Shown: piece after piece, positions 10,301-18,623 of the stretch
Numbering within the stretch: position 1 is the first letter of the stretch
Layout of the letters: each line of letters starts with the position of its first letter
Assembly: GCA_038230515.1 (NCBI GenBank)
Contig: JBBRND010000028.1
Location: 1-58,199 of the forward strand
Reading direction: 5' to 3'
DNA from: JAPLDB01 sp038230515
GTDB taxonomy: Bacteria; Bacteroidota; Bacteroidia; AKYH767-A; 2013-40CM-41-45
DNA: 58,199 bases
Program-made: the position numbers and the translations under genes
Notes under the pieces: generated by a model
Told to the model about the DNA's origin: nothing
The model's database searches: none
The model's input: only the letters and a program-made list of their open reading frames with translations

Positions 10301-10890
10301 ATCCGCTTGATGAATATAAGTTTGAGATCAATACATTCTGCACACACACCATTGAAGAATGTAAAGACATTGAGAAAATAAAAAACAAAGACATTGCCAT
10401 TGCAGGTATTCTCACCGAAGTAAATCACCGCATCAGCAAAACCGGCAAACCATTCGGAAGTTTTATCATCGAAGATTTTACAGGTACGATGTCCATGATG
10501 ATTTTCGGAGAAGATTACGGCAAGCTGCGCGACTGTCTTATACAGGAAAGTTTTGTTTATGTGCGCGCTAAGGTGAGTACACGATTCAATCAACCAGACA
10601 ATTGGGAAGTGCGCCCGTATTCCATTCAGTTTCTTTCTGACATCAGTGATAAGATGGTGAAGAGTATTACACTCAAAGTTCCTGTGGAAAAAGTTTCATC
10701 AACATTTATAGCTTCGGTGGAAAAACTTTTAGCCACCTCTCACGGAAAAGCGATTGTAAAATTCAGCATTGAAGATTCTGTTGAAAATGTTTCAATCGAA
10801 CTTCCTTCACGCAAACTAAAAGTGAAGGTGAACAAAGAATTCATTGAACAGATTGAAGCGATGAGGGAGGTGGAGTGGAAGGTGAATTGA
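7318..10890 (+). CDS. dnaE: DNA polymerase III alpha subunit
   Basis: The 1190-residue replicative polymerase has a normal length for the DnaE type. An N-terminal PHP domain (about 1-250) opens with HLHSHTQFSLLDGA and contains AITDHGNMFG. The family C polymerase core follows, with GPGRGSAAGS and the catalytic PDIDTDFDD beginning at Pro417. Later come a helix-hairpin-helix region (FGLGAVKGVGEGA, about 860-880) and an OB-fold (about 1020-1085, IAIAGILTEV). It synthesises the chromosome at the fork. The start ATG sits right at the PHP domain. Upstream TACTTTAG resembles a Bacteroidota -7 element. It stands alone and ends convergently with the pirin gene over a shared hairpin. Confidence 0.98.
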   Translation: MQFSHLHSHTQFSLLDGAASISKLYKKAVKNNMRAIAITDHGNMFGAFKFVAEAGKHNTKENPNLIKPVVGCEFYLVTDRHKKQFTKELRDERAHQLFLAKNAEGYKNLIKLCSLGYMEGLYGKYPRIDKELVLKYHKGLIATTCCLAAEVPRAIIKHGEAEAEKVFKWWLDLFGEDYYIELHRHDIPEQNIVNAVLLKWSLKYNVKVIASNDSHYVNQQDSNAHDILLCINTGEKQATEKAKDGDEENNQKGKRFAFYNDQFYFKTTEEMSTLFSDVPQAIDNTNEIVDKIEPLKLKQDILLPHFKIPEGFADQNSYLEHLTYSGAKERYKEMTPEIEDRLKFELFTIKTMGFAGYFLIVADFIKHGRDVGVFVGPGRGSAAGSVVAYCTGITNIDPIKYNLLFERFLNPDRKSMPDIDTDFDDVGRQKVIDYVVEKYGRNQVAQIVTYGTMAAKMSIKDVARVLDLSLPEANALAKLVPEKPGIELNRIMTDPMDGEKGLKVYLTSDEIEDVKKLRKISEGHDLSANVIKEALILEGSVRNTGIHAAGIIIAPRDLTEIIPVATSKETELLITQFEGKIIEDAGVLKMDFLGLKTLTIIRDALILIYQHHGIKIDIDTIPLDDKKTLELFQRAETNATFQFESAGMQKYLKDLKPDKFEDLIAMNALFRPGPLAYIPEFIERKNGRKKIVYDLPEMEEYLKDTYGITVYQEQVMLLSQKLAGFTKGDADVLRKAMGKKDRATLDKMKSKFIEGIKKNNLDEKVCQKVWTDWEAFAQYAFNKSHSTCYAFVAFQTAFLKAHYPAEYMSAVLTHNLSNIDKITFFMEECRRMGLCVLGPDVNESQYDFAVNGKGEVRFGLGAVKGVGEGAVQAIIEERKKHGVFANFFDLAHRVSGKAINKRCLESMVNAGAFDCFPEAHRAQYFVIDAKTGINGIEQATKFSSAMSEQSLVSTLFGDDHHDTITIPVLAQSPEWTAREKLKREKEVIGFYISGHPLDEYKFEINTFCTHTIEECKDIEKIKNKDIAIAGILTEVNHRISKTGKPFGSFIIEDFTGTMSMMIFGEDYGKLRDCLIQESFVYVRAKVSTRFNQPDNWEVRPYSIQFLSDISDKMVKSITLKVPVEKVSSTFIASVEKLLATSHGKAIVKFSIEDSVENVSIELPSRKLKVKVNKEFIEQIEAMREVEWKVN

Positions 10891-10922
10891 CGAAATCAAA
10901 TCAATCACTTAATAAAAATAAA

Positions 10923-10945
10923 AGAGCCCGACATTCTCAGGCTCT
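10923..10945. terminator. Bidirectional terminator dnaE / pirin
   Basis: GAGCC (10924-10928) pairs with GGCTC (10940-10944) around an 11-nt loop, with one outer A-T pair. It lies between convergent dnaE and the pirin gene. U-tracts are poor, so efficiency is uncertain. Confidence 0.6.
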
Positions 10946-10969
10946 CTTCATAAGTTCAAGCACCGGTCT

Positions 10970-11848
10970 TTAATCTTCAAGCACTCCGTACCTTCCTTTT
11001 CTGAAATCATCCATCGCTTCCTGAATTTCATCGTACGTATTCATCACGAACGGACCATATGCTGCAATGGGTTCGTCTATTGGTTCTCCGCTCAAGACAA
11101 GCAGCACAGTATCCTCTTCAGCAGTAATTGAAATTATTTCTCCTTCGTTCCTGAAAAGAATAAAATGATCCTGTGGTGCGTTTTCGGTTTCATTCACCTT
11201 CATGCTGCCTTCTACTACAAGAATACCGGTATTGAAAGTAGAAGGAAAATCCAACGTAACCGTTCCGCCTTTTTTCAAACGAACATTATACATGTAAATA
11301 GGAGTGAAGGTAGATGCAGGACCCTTCACACCGTTGTATTCTCCGGCAATAACTTCTACCGTACCTCCATCAGCGGGCAGTGTAAACTTTCCCATTTGCT
11401 CACGCGTAATTGCCTGGTATTTCGGTGTTGCCTTTTTATCCTTTGCAGGAAGGTTCACCCAAAGCTGAACCATCTGAAACGCTCCGCCTTTTTTGCTAAA
11501 CTCTTCTTCGTGATATTCTTTATGCAGAATACCTGAAGCTGCTGTCATCCACTGCACATCCCCTTCACTTATTACTCCGCTGTTTCCAAAGCTGTCATGA
11601 TGCGCTACCTTACCATGATATGCAATTGTAACGGTTTCAAACCCGCGGTGGGGATGCACTCCCACGCCACGCGGAATATCACGGGGAGAGAAATCTATCT
11701 TTGAATTGTAATCCATCATAAAGAACGGACTCACTCTTTTTTGATCTATATCATATCCGTTTGGGAAAAAGTTATGGACACGGAATCCATCTCCCACCAT
11801 GTGTGGTGCCAGTGGCGGAAGTATCTGTTGAACTTGTTTGGTTTTCAT
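10970..11848 (-). CDS. Pirin family protein
   Basis: The 292-residue bicupin shows the pirin metal site in its N-terminal cupin: GVGVHPHRGFETVTI, then a later His after GILHKEYHEEEF. The second cupin (about 175-275) matches the pirin C-terminal domain and ends with the typical GPFVMNTYDEIQEA. Pirins bind one iron; several are quercetin dioxygenases and others act as redox sensors, and sequence alone does not choose between these. It is a cytosolic single-gene unit. A clean -7 element TATCTTTG is present upstream (minus strand, 11867-11874). Confidence 0.93.
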   Translation of the reverse strand: MKTKQVQQILPPLAPHMVGDGFRVHNFFPNGYDIDQKRVSPFFMMDYNSKIDFSPRDIPRGVGVHPHRGFETVTIAYHGKVAHHDSFGNSGVISEGDVQWMTAASGILHKEYHEEEFSKKGGAFQMVQLWVNLPAKDKKATPKYQAITREQMGKFTLPADGGTVEVIAGEYNGVKGPASTFTPIYMYNVRLKKGGTVTLDFPSTFNTGILVVEGSMKVNETENAPQDHFILFRNEGEIISITAEEDTVLLVLSGEPIDEPIAAYGPFVMNTYDEIQEAMDDFRKGRYGVLED

Positions 11849-11866
11849 ACTTATTTATTTTGACTG

Positions 11867-11874
11867 CAAAGATA
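11867..11874 (-). promoter_or_regulatory. Bacteroidota -7 element of pirin gene
   Basis: Read on the minus strand, TATCTTTG matches TAnnTTTG and ends about 18 nt before the pirin start codon. No convincing TTG -33 element is seen at the right distance. Confidence 0.5.
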
Positions 11875-12045
11875 ATCTAACCGTGAAGGGGACTACATTG
11901 ATATAGGGTAAGAAGTGATATTGAAGTTGCCCTCTGGTTACCTGCTTCTCTCTTTTAGGAAGCTGCCAGAAGCCATTGGGAAGAAGCTGATTTCATTCAA
12001 AACAATCCCACTTCCTTTTTGTTATTATCTTCGCGACTGAGTTTT

Positions 12046-12080
12046 ATCTCATGTCAAATATCTAAAATCTCATATCTAAT
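12046..12080. repeat. 7-bp-period array before trxA
   Basis: Five in-phase heptads are seen: atctcat, gtcaaat, atctaaa, atctcat, atctaat. They occupy the 5' leader of trxA and end 8 nt before its ATG. The rest of the pirin-trxA gap (11875-12045) holds no gene that I can see; a possible -7 element TATCTTCG lies at about 12027. Confidence 0.65.
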
Positions 12081-12088
12081 AAAAAATT

Positions 12089-12409
12089 ATGGCAGTAGAA
12101 ATTACAGATGCTAACTTCGAAGAAGTAGTAATGAAATCGGATAAGCCCGTATTGGTTGACTTCTGGGCAGAATGGTGTGGACCATGCAGGATGGTGGGCC
12201 CCATTGTTGAAGAACTTTCAAATGAATATAGTGGCAGAGCCGTTATTGGAAAACTTGATGTGGACAGCAATCCGAATGTGAGTATGAACTTTGGCGTACG
12301 AAATATTCCCACCATTCTATTCTTCAAGAACGGAGTGGTTGTTGATAAGCAGGTAGGGGCAGTGCCTAAAGGTGTGCTTGCCGGAAAACTGAACGCTCAG
12401 CTTTCTTGA
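12089..12409 (+). CDS. trxA: Thioredoxin
   Basis: The 106-residue protein is a classical thioredoxin with active site WCGPC at residues 29-33, the preceding DFWAEWCGPCRM context and the cis-Pro loop (VRNIPTILFF, Pro about 76). No signal peptide is present, so it is the cytosolic disulfide reductant used by ribonucleotide reductase, methionine sulfoxide reductases and peroxiredoxins. It is monocistronic with a strong terminator. The leader contains a 7-bp repeat array. Confidence 0.97.
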   Translation: MAVEITDANFEEVVMKSDKPVLVDFWAEWCGPCRMVGPIVEELSNEYSGRAVIGKLDVDSNPNVSMNFGVRNIPTILFFKNGVVVDKQVGAVPKGVLAGKLNAQLS

Positions 12410-12427
12410 GAAAAATAACCGGAGAAC

Positions 12428-12471
12428 TAAAAGCCGTTCCGCACTTTAACTTCAAGTCGGAATGGCTTTTT
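12428..12471 (+). terminator. Rho-independent terminator of trxA
   Basis: AAAAGCCGTTCCG (12429-12441) pairs with CGGAATGGCTTTT (12458-12470), with one G-U pair and a 16-nt loop, followed by T. Near-perfect 13-bp stem with U-tract. Confidence 0.9.
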
Positions 12472-12497
12472 AGTTGCCGATATATAACATGATAAAG

Positions 12498-12765
12498 CTA
12501 TTTCTTCACAAACTTTCCTGGTAGAATGTCTTCGTCTGTTTTCAGTTCAACGGAATACATTCCTGTTTTCAGCTTGCTGCAACCAATCTTTGTACTGAAA
12601 GTTCGCGTTTTTTTCTGTTGAGTAAAAATCTCCCAACACTTTTGTAACAATTACTTCATCAATCTCAGGTATTTCTTTATACATCTGTAATTGAATTACC
12701 GGCAATATTGGTAAAAAGGTGTAGTGCCTCTGCATTTGTTGCCCTTTCAATTGCGGCAGTGCCAT
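12498..12765 (-). pseudogene. Decayed 3' end of a T9SS cargo gene
   Basis: On the minus strand the segment ending at the TAG at 12498-12500 reads KIGCSKLKTGMYSVELK and then, after a few more residues, PGKFVKK-stop, which is the pattern of the end of a type A T9SS sorting domain. The upstream part of the domain (KVLG, then EIFTQQKK) is split between two frames, so at least one frameshift separates them at about 12640. Further upstream (to 12765 or beyond) another frame stays open without a recognisable domain, and the sigma-factor gene begins at about 12854. No start or full domain remains, so I read it as a relic. Confidence 0.5.
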
Positions 12766-12853
12766 AAGAAATGAATTTCCACCTTTGTAAAATATTCTGA
12801 ATCCTGTTCCGTCTTCTACTTGGATGGCGGAAGCAATTCTTATATCTGCAGAG

Positions 12854-13414
12854 ATGACAGCGCAAAATCAACGACTTGAAGATGCTGTGAACACCAACCG
12901 AAAACGGTTGTTTGACTTTATCCGTCAACGGGTGGATAATGTCAATGATGCGGAAGATGTTTTGCAGGATGTGTTTGAAGAGTTGACCGAAGCATACCGA
13001 ATGACGATTCCCATTGAGCAGGTTACATCTTGGCTCATTCATGTGGCGCGCAATAAAATAATTGACCGCTATCGAAAAAAGAAAACTGTTGCATTGGAAG
13101 ATCAAAAATTTTCTTCCGGTGAAGGTGAAGACGAGCCACTGATGATTGCAGACCTTCTCCGAGGCAATTCTTCTTCTCCTGATGATCAGTTCGATAACAA
13201 TTTATTATGGAGCATGATTGAAGAAGGGCTTGATGAGTTGCCCGCGGAACAGCGCGAAGTATTTGTGTGGCATGAACTGGATGGAAAAAGTTTTAATGAA
13301 ATTTCAATTGATACGGGGGTTTCAGTGAACACTTTGCTCTCACGAAAACGATACGCTGTGCTTCATCTACGAGAGAAGCTTCGGACTATCTACAACGAAA
13401 TGTTTGGAGACTGA
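12854..13414 (+). CDS. ECF-type RNA polymerase sigma factor
   Basis: The 186-residue sigma-70 family protein carries region 2 at about residues 15-85 (DAEDVLQDVFEEL, then WLIHVARNKIIDRYRKKK) and region 4 at about 120-178 (LPAEQREVFVWHELDGKSF and the helix-turn-helix VSVNTLLSRKRYAV). Regions 1 and 3 are missing, as in group 4 (ECF) factors. I start at 12854 (MTAQNQRLEDAV) because the region-2 alignment begins there; an ATG at 12824 adds ten residues. No classical anti-sigma gene adjoins; the partner is the small membrane protein 32 nt downstream, probably co-transcribed, which may tether or sense for it. Confidence 0.9.
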   Translation: MTAQNQRLEDAVNTNRKRLFDFIRQRVDNVNDAEDVLQDVFEELTEAYRMTIPIEQVTSWLIHVARNKIIDRYRKKKTVALEDQKFSSGEGEDEPLMIADLLRGNSSSPDDQFDNNLLWSMIEEGLDELPAEQREVFVWHELDGKSFNEISIDTGVSVNTLLSRKRYAVLHLREKLRTIYNEMFGD

Positions 13415-13446
13415 AAATATAAAATCAAAAATAAAAATTAAATAAA

Positions 13447-13800
13447 ATGAAAAAACTCTGGATCGCTAAGGTACTCGTAATAGTACCTCTCATTCTTGCA
13501 GCAGTAACTGCTCTAACCTTTTCTCTGTGGAACTGGCTCGTGCCTGAACTCTTTCACGGACCATTAATCACCTTCTGGCAAGCATTAGGATTGCTTCTGC
13601 TCTCGAAAATTTTGTTTGGAGGTTTTCATGGCAAACGTGGCGGACACATGCGCGAACACTGGCGCAACCGCTGGGAAAACAAAATGAAAAGCATGACTCC
13701 TGAACAGCGTGAAGAACTTCGGAAGAAATGGAAATCACGTTGCGGACCTGCGTGGAATTTCCCGGAAGAAGACACGACTGCAACTAATCCAACAACTTGA
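13447..13800 (+). CDS. Small two-span membrane protein, sigma partner
   Basis: The 117-residue protein has two hydrophobic spans (about 7-29 and 40-58) and a very basic, His/Arg/Trp-rich C-terminal tail with a predicted helix MTPEQREELRKKWKSRCG. The tail resembles the LTPEQR-type helices of CpxP/CnrX-like periplasmic sensors, but similarity is too short to assign the family. Position directly behind an ECF sigma factor suggests it regulates that factor or is its main target; this is inference. It ends 13 nt from the convergent mnmE stop. Confidence 0.75.
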   Translation: MKKLWIAKVLVIVPLILAAVTALTFSLWNWLVPELFHGPLITFWQALGLLLLSKILFGGFHGKRGGHMREHWRNRWENKMKSMTPEQREELRKKWKSRCGPAWNFPEEDTTATNPTT

Positions 13801-13813
13801 ATAGTTGGAGAAA

Positions 13814-15235
13814 TTATTTCCCGATACAAAACTTCGAGAAAATATTTTCAAGCAACGTATCAGTAGTTACTTCTCCGGTGATAAGTCCCAGATGATACAA
13901 AGCGCTTCGAATATCGCTTGATAGAAAATCCCCTGAAAGTTTTCCCTCTAAACCTTCAAGCACATTTTGCAACGCTTCATTTGTTTTTTGAAGCGCCTCT
14001 ATATGACGGACATTGGTAACGATTGAATCATTCATCTTCAGCGCCCCAATATTAATTTGTTCAAGCAATGAAGAAGTAAGAAGATTAAGATTAGACCTCT
14101 CTTTGGCTGAAATTAAAATTACATCTCCGCTTGATTCAAATTCTTTTTTGATCTGTTCTGAATTCTGCGTATCAATTTTATTTCCGGCTAAAATAATTTC
14201 GTAATCAGCAGCGTGAATATTCTTTTTTAATTCATCGAGATCATTCTTCAGAGAGGCAGATGTAGTTTCATTCACATCAAATAAATAAATCAGCACGGGA
14301 CTTTGGTTTATTTTTTCCATTGTTCTGTTCACACCGATTGATTCAATGGCATCCGAAGTTTCACGGATTCCTGCAGTATCAATAAAACGGAATTTAATTC
14401 CCGATAAAACAATTTCTTCTTCAATCGTGTCGCGGGTAGTACCTGCAATATGACTGACGATGGCGCGCTCCTCATTTAGCAAAGCATTCAGCAAAGTTGA
14501 TTTGCCAACGTTTGGTTTACCGGCAATCACAACTGGAATTCCTTCTTTGATCACGTTACCGAGTTCGAATGATGTGATCAGATTTGAAATGTGAGATTTG
14601 ATACTTGAAATAAGATCAGAAAGCTTTTTACGGTCAGCGAACTCAACATCTTCTTCACTGAAATCCAATTCAAGTTCAATTAGCGAAGCAAAGTTGATGA
14701 GTTGATCGCGCAGCCGTTTCATCTCTGAAGAATATCCGCCACGCATTTGCTTCAGCGCAAGATCATGTGATGTGGATGAATCAGAAGCAATAAGATCAGC
14801 CACCGCTTCGGCTTGACTCAAATCCATTTTGCCATTTAGAAAAGCACGAAGCGTAAATTCTCCGGGCTGTGCGGAGCGCGCTCCGTGTTTTATCAGAAGT
14901 TGAATTATTTGTTGCTGAATAAATACAGAACCATGACAGGAGATTTCAATCACATCTTCTCCGGTATATGAATTCGGATTCCTGAAAACAGAAATCAAGA
15001 CTTCATCAATGGTTTGATCTTCGTCTTTAATCCAACCAAAGTGAATAGAGTGCGAGGGGAGGTCAGAAATTCTCTTCTTTGTTTTCCCTTTCGAAAGAAA
15101 AACTGCGCCAACAATTTCAAACGTCCTCTTTCCTGAAACCCGGATTACTGCAATGGCTCCAATGCCCGTTGCCGTGGCAAGGGCGACAATGGCATCATCG
15201 TTCAGAGAAATGTTTTGCACGCGAAGAGTTTCCAA
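13814..15235 (-). CDS. mnmE: tRNA modification GTPase MnmE (TrmE)
   Basis: The 473-residue protein matches MnmE along its whole length. The N-terminal tetrahydrofolate-binding domain starts DAIVALATATGIGAIAVIRV; the inserted G domain carries GKPNVGKS (239-246), the GTTRDT switch, DTAG and NKID; and the protein ends with the invariant CIGK, whose Cys is needed for activity. With MnmG it installs the carboxymethylaminomethyl group at U34 of certain tRNAs. The next gene (DUF4199) ends 3 nt upstream of the start codon, so the two are co-transcribed. Confidence 0.97.
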   Translation of the reverse strand: METLRVQNISLNDDAIVALATATGIGAIAVIRVSGKRTFEIVGAVFLSKGKTKKRISDLPSHSIHFGWIKDEDQTIDEVLISVFRNPNSYTGEDVIEISCHGSVFIQQQIIQLLIKHGARSAQPGEFTLRAFLNGKMDLSQAEAVADLIASDSSTSHDLALKQMRGGYSSEMKRLRDQLINFASLIELELDFSEEDVEFADRKKLSDLISSIKSHISNLITSFELGNVIKEGIPVVIAGKPNVGKSTLLNALLNEERAIVSHIAGTTRDTIEEEIVLSGIKFRFIDTAGIRETSDAIESIGVNRTMEKINQSPVLIYLFDVNETTSASLKNDLDELKKNIHAADYEIILAGNKIDTQNSEQIKKEFESSGDVILISAKERSNLNLLTSSLLEQINIGALKMNDSIVTNVRHIEALQKTNEALQNVLEGLEGKLSGDFLSSDIRSALYHLGLITGEVTTDTLLENIFSKFCIGK

Positions 15236-15238
15236 AAA

Positions 15239-15739
15239 TTATTTTTTGCGGTAAACAAGCGCAGCAATTGCTGACATGATTACACCCCACACGCTTGAGA
15301 AAACGAAAAGCAGAACAAATGAAATGGGAGAGCCGCTGTAACTCATTTGCATTTCTTTTACTGCTGCATCAATTTGTTCTTTCGTTGCATTGTTCTTTTG
15401 AAGTTGTTCCAGAGTATAGTTTTTCAGCGTATCATAAAATTCAGGATTCAGAATTTTCTGATAGAGATAAACGATGATTGAAAATCCTGCGCAATAAATC
15501 AACGACATGATTAGCCCTTCGCGAAACCCCTCTCTCAATGTGAATGTTTCTTTCCCGCTGCGCGATTGGTTTACGGTCACGAAAATCATTACCCAGAATA
15601 AAACCATTGGTAACATGCGGGTAAATTGTCCGATGTCATGTCGGGTGGTGTTCCAGCCCATGAGGTGCTCGATAAGAATCCAGACGAGTGAAATGGCAAG
15701 CGTGATGATTGCATAGCGGATGGATGGTCTTTTTGACAT
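15239..15739 (-). CDS. DUF4199 membrane protein
   Basis: The 166-residue protein has four predicted membrane spans (about 10-28, 40-57, 70-95 and 132-158) and the arrangement of DUF4199: a TLREGFREGLIMSLIYCAGFS block after span 2 and a charged soluble segment before the last span (YDTLKNYTLEQLQKNNATKE). This family is common in Bacteroidota and of unknown function. It is the promoter-proximal gene of an operon with mnmE (3-nt gap), although a functional link is not known. Confidence 0.85.
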   Translation of the reverse strand: MSKRPSIRYAIITLAISLVWILIEHLMGWNTTRHDIGQFTRMLPMVLFWVMIFVTVNQSRSGKETFTLREGFREGLIMSLIYCAGFSIIVYLYQKILNPEFYDTLKNYTLEQLQKNNATKEQIDAAVKEMQMSYSGSPISFVLLFVFSSVWGVIMSAIAALVYRKK

Positions 15740-15845
15740 TGCTGAACTATTTTTTGGTGATGCAACAAAGTAACTGATAAATTTTCTTTGCCTGTAATTA
15801 AAAAACCTTTACTTTGTTCCATCAAATTTCAAAAGCATCTCCATT

Positions 15846-18455
15846 ATGAAAAAAAATCTACTTGCAGTTGCATTCATTCTTGCAACTGTTTCTCTCCACG
15901 CGCAGTGGGTATCGCAGAACTCAAACATAACTGCCGGATTTTATGCGCAGTTTATTGATGCAGTAAGCCCTGATGTGTGCTGGGGTTTGGTAGCCGATCC
16001 TACCAACAATCAAAATCCCGTGCAGGAATACACGCGCACAATTGATGGCGGCATTAACTGGCTTGGCGGAAACATTAATAACTGTGTCGGCCGCTGCCCT
16101 TCCAGTATTTGTGCAATCAATGCAGACACTGCATGGGTAGCAATGTTCAGCGGAGCGGGTGGACCCGGAAAAGGAGCCATTATGCGCACCGATGACGGAG
16201 GTGCAACATGGAATCAACAAGACACCACGATGTTTTCTGTCCCGGGAAATTTTCCTGACTTCATTTATTTCTGGGATGCGAACAATGGCATGTGCCTTGG
16301 TGATCCAACCAGTGGATTTTTTGAAATCTATACAACTGTTGACGGTGGCGCCAACTGGGTGCGCAGCAATCAGGCAGAAATTCCTCCACAACTTACTGGT
16401 GAGTTTGGAATCACTGATGTGTTTACTGCAGATCATGGAAGCACATTATGGTTCGGAACAAATTTCGGTCGCATTTACAAAACGTTGGACAGGGGCTATA
16501 ACTGGTCGGTAGCTCAAACTCCGTTTCTGGATTTTATCGGAGCCATTGCTTTTCGTGATGCGAACAATGGTTTATGTACAAGCGGTGGCACTGTTGGGTC
16601 GCTTGATGTGGCAAGAACTACGGATGGTGGTTTTACATGGAGCTTGGTTGGAACAAACACCGCAGGCATGAGTCTGAAAGGTGGCTTGTGTTATGTGCCG
16701 GGCACTGATTCAACTTATTTTATCTCTACACCTTTTGCAGGAACTGTTGACGGAACTACCTTCAGTCCTAATGATGGCAATGCATGGATTCCGGTTGACA
16801 ATTTGATTCATACTGATATTGAATTTGTAAATGACTCCATCGGATGGACGGGTTCAAACGACCTGGGTGCGCCAATGTATAAATGGAGCACTCCTATTGT
16901 AGTAGCATTGAATGATGTTGCTTCGCAAACTATTGATGTGCCTGCCAGTGCAGGATTGATGACTCAGATTCCGAAAGCAACTGTTATCAACAACGGACTT
17001 AATGTAAATACGTTTGATGTTACAATGAGGATAACCGGAGGATATAGTTCTACAAAGACTGTTACCAATCTTCCTTTCTATAATGTACAGCAGGTAAATT
17101 TTGATCCGTGGACTCCGGCTGCTGTCGGTCCTTATGACATTGAAGTATATACTTCACTTGTTACAGATGGAAACCATATTAACGACACGATTTATAAAAC
17201 CGTTAATGTGTTTGAAGCATTTCCGAATTGCGGTTGGGTAAGCAAACCACCAATTGCAACAGGAACGTTTGGATTGGCAGGTGCATTTTATCTTGATGGA
17301 TGGACATCTCAGTCTCCCGGTTATATCTATTCTATTGGAGGCGCGGTGGCAGGAGTTATTGCACCTGATATGCAGCAGTATTCTACTCTCACAAATGCAT
17401 GGAGTGCTTCTCCTGCAATGCCTACGGGGAAATATCAGTTCAGCGCGAACACAGTGGGGACAAAGATTGTTTGTGCCGGAGGGTATAGCACAGGTTTTAC
17501 TCCTGATCCGAATACCTATATTTATGATCTTGCAAGTGCATCATGGCTTACGGGTTCTCCGATGCCGATTCCTGTTGGTGATTATGCATCGGGAGTATAT
17601 CATGATTCACTCATATATTATATGGGTGGATATGATGGCACTGGCGATCAGTCGCTGGTTCAGATTTATGATGTGGCTAACGATACCTGGAATGCTGGTT
17701 CGGTAATGATAGGTACACCGTGCGATGCATTGCGCGGAGCAATCAACATGGATAAGATTGTAATTGCAGGTGGATATTCTCAGTCGGTGCAGGGAACTAT
17801 CAGTGAGGCATATATTGGAGTCATTGACCAGGCGAATCCGCAGAGTATAACCTGGACTGCTCTTCCCGATTATCCTGCGGGACGTGCTTCGCGCCTCGGT
17901 GCAGGTAGCGTGTTTATGGATCTTCGTCCGCTTGTAATTTTTACCGGTGGCGATCCTACCGGTGCAGGTGCAGAAGTTCTGGAAGATACATGGGGATATG
18001 ACATCATTGCCAACCAATGGCTCATCGGTTCTGCAAAGACAACGCCTGTGAGCAACATCAGCAACCTGTGCGGAATGATTGTGAACGATACGCTTTGGAT
18101 GAGTTGCGTGGCAGGATATAACGGCAATAATGTTTTCGGGGCGCAGAATGAATGGCTTTGCCTCGGTCAGGAAGTATGGACAGGAGTGCATGATGCTGCC
18201 ATCATAAAAAATAATTCGCTGCTGGTTTATCCGAACCCGGTGCTGAATAAGTTGACAATACGCAGTGGGCAGTTAGCAATAAATACAATTGCAATTTACA
18301 ATATGCTTGGTGAAAATGTATTGGCTGTTTCTTTGCCAATCGCCAATCGCCAATTGCCAATTGAATTAGATGTTCAAGCGCTGGTGCCGGGTGTTTATTC
18401 TGTAAGAATTTCTGGTGATGAGGCGACCAGTAATGTGAAGTTTGTGAAGGAGTAA
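15846..18455 (+). CDS. T9SS protein: Ycf48-like propeller plus kelch repeats
   Basis: The 869-residue exported protein has a signal peptide (1-20, ending LHAQW), then a beta-propeller of BNR/Ycf48-type repeats (about 30-350) with recurrent DGG-x-x-W boxes (DGGINW, DGGATW, DGGANW, DGGFTW), a CARDB-like beta-sandwich (about 355-450), kelch repeats (about 460-760) and a type A T9SS sorting domain (about 790-869, VYPNPVLNKL to NVKFVKE). It is likely a surface or secreted protein; ligand unknown. Two parts of the sorting domain are encoded by 7-bp-period arrays (18261-18281 and 18334-18361). Upstream TTACTTTG resembles a -7 element. Confidence 0.9.
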   Translation: MKKNLLAVAFILATVSLHAQWVSQNSNITAGFYAQFIDAVSPDVCWGLVADPTNNQNPVQEYTRTIDGGINWLGGNINNCVGRCPSSICAINADTAWVAMFSGAGGPGKGAIMRTDDGGATWNQQDTTMFSVPGNFPDFIYFWDANNGMCLGDPTSGFFEIYTTVDGGANWVRSNQAEIPPQLTGEFGITDVFTADHGSTLWFGTNFGRIYKTLDRGYNWSVAQTPFLDFIGAIAFRDANNGLCTSGGTVGSLDVARTTDGGFTWSLVGTNTAGMSLKGGLCYVPGTDSTYFISTPFAGTVDGTTFSPNDGNAWIPVDNLIHTDIEFVNDSIGWTGSNDLGAPMYKWSTPIVVALNDVASQTIDVPASAGLMTQIPKATVINNGLNVNTFDVTMRITGGYSSTKTVTNLPFYNVQQVNFDPWTPAAVGPYDIEVYTSLVTDGNHINDTIYKTVNVFEAFPNCGWVSKPPIATGTFGLAGAFYLDGWTSQSPGYIYSIGGAVAGVIAPDMQQYSTLTNAWSASPAMPTGKYQFSANTVGTKIVCAGGYSTGFTPDPNTYIYDLASASWLTGSPMPIPVGDYASGVYHDSLIYYMGGYDGTGDQSLVQIYDVANDTWNAGSVMIGTPCDALRGAINMDKIVIAGGYSQSVQGTISEAYIGVIDQANPQSITWTALPDYPAGRASRLGAGSVFMDLRPLVIFTGGDPTGAGAEVLEDTWGYDIIANQWLIGSAKTTPVSNISNLCGMIVNDTLWMSCVAGYNGNNVFGAQNEWLCLGQEVWTGVHDAAIIKNNSLLVYPNPVLNKLTIRSGQLAINTIAIYNMLGENVLAVSLPIANRQLPIELDVQALVPGVYSVRISGDEATSNVKFVKE
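18334..18361. repeat. 7-bp tandem array inside a T9SS sorting domain
   Basis: Four nearly identical heptads are seen: tgccaat, cgccaat, cgccaat, tgccaat. They code part of the segment SLPIANRQLPIELDV of the T9SS domain. A second short array (cgcagtg, ggcagtt, agcaata) sits at 18261-18281 in the same domain. Confidence 0.8.
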
Positions 18456-18485
18456 AGAGAGACTAACGAACTAAATATTTTGAAG

Positions 18486-18515
18486 ATGACGGGTTGAGAG
18501 CCCGTCATTTTTTTT
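18486..18515 (+). terminator. Rho-independent terminator
   Basis: ATGACGGG (18486-18493), loop TTGAGAG, CCCGTCAT (18501-18508) and an eight-T tract. It ends the kelch T9SS gene. Confidence 0.92.
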
Positions 18516-18623
18516 ATATTAATTCAGTTATGCCAAGCCCAATCAAAATAATGAGATAAAACTTTTCCACCCCCTTTAACTGATTAAATCATCTAAAATT
18601 CGATAAAAAGAAATAAAGTAAAA

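Noticed and set aside
12547..13105. Minus-strand ORFs overlapping the sigma factor start as separate genes
   Set aside because: They are pieces of a broken T9SS gene end plus antisense of the sigma-factor coding sequence.
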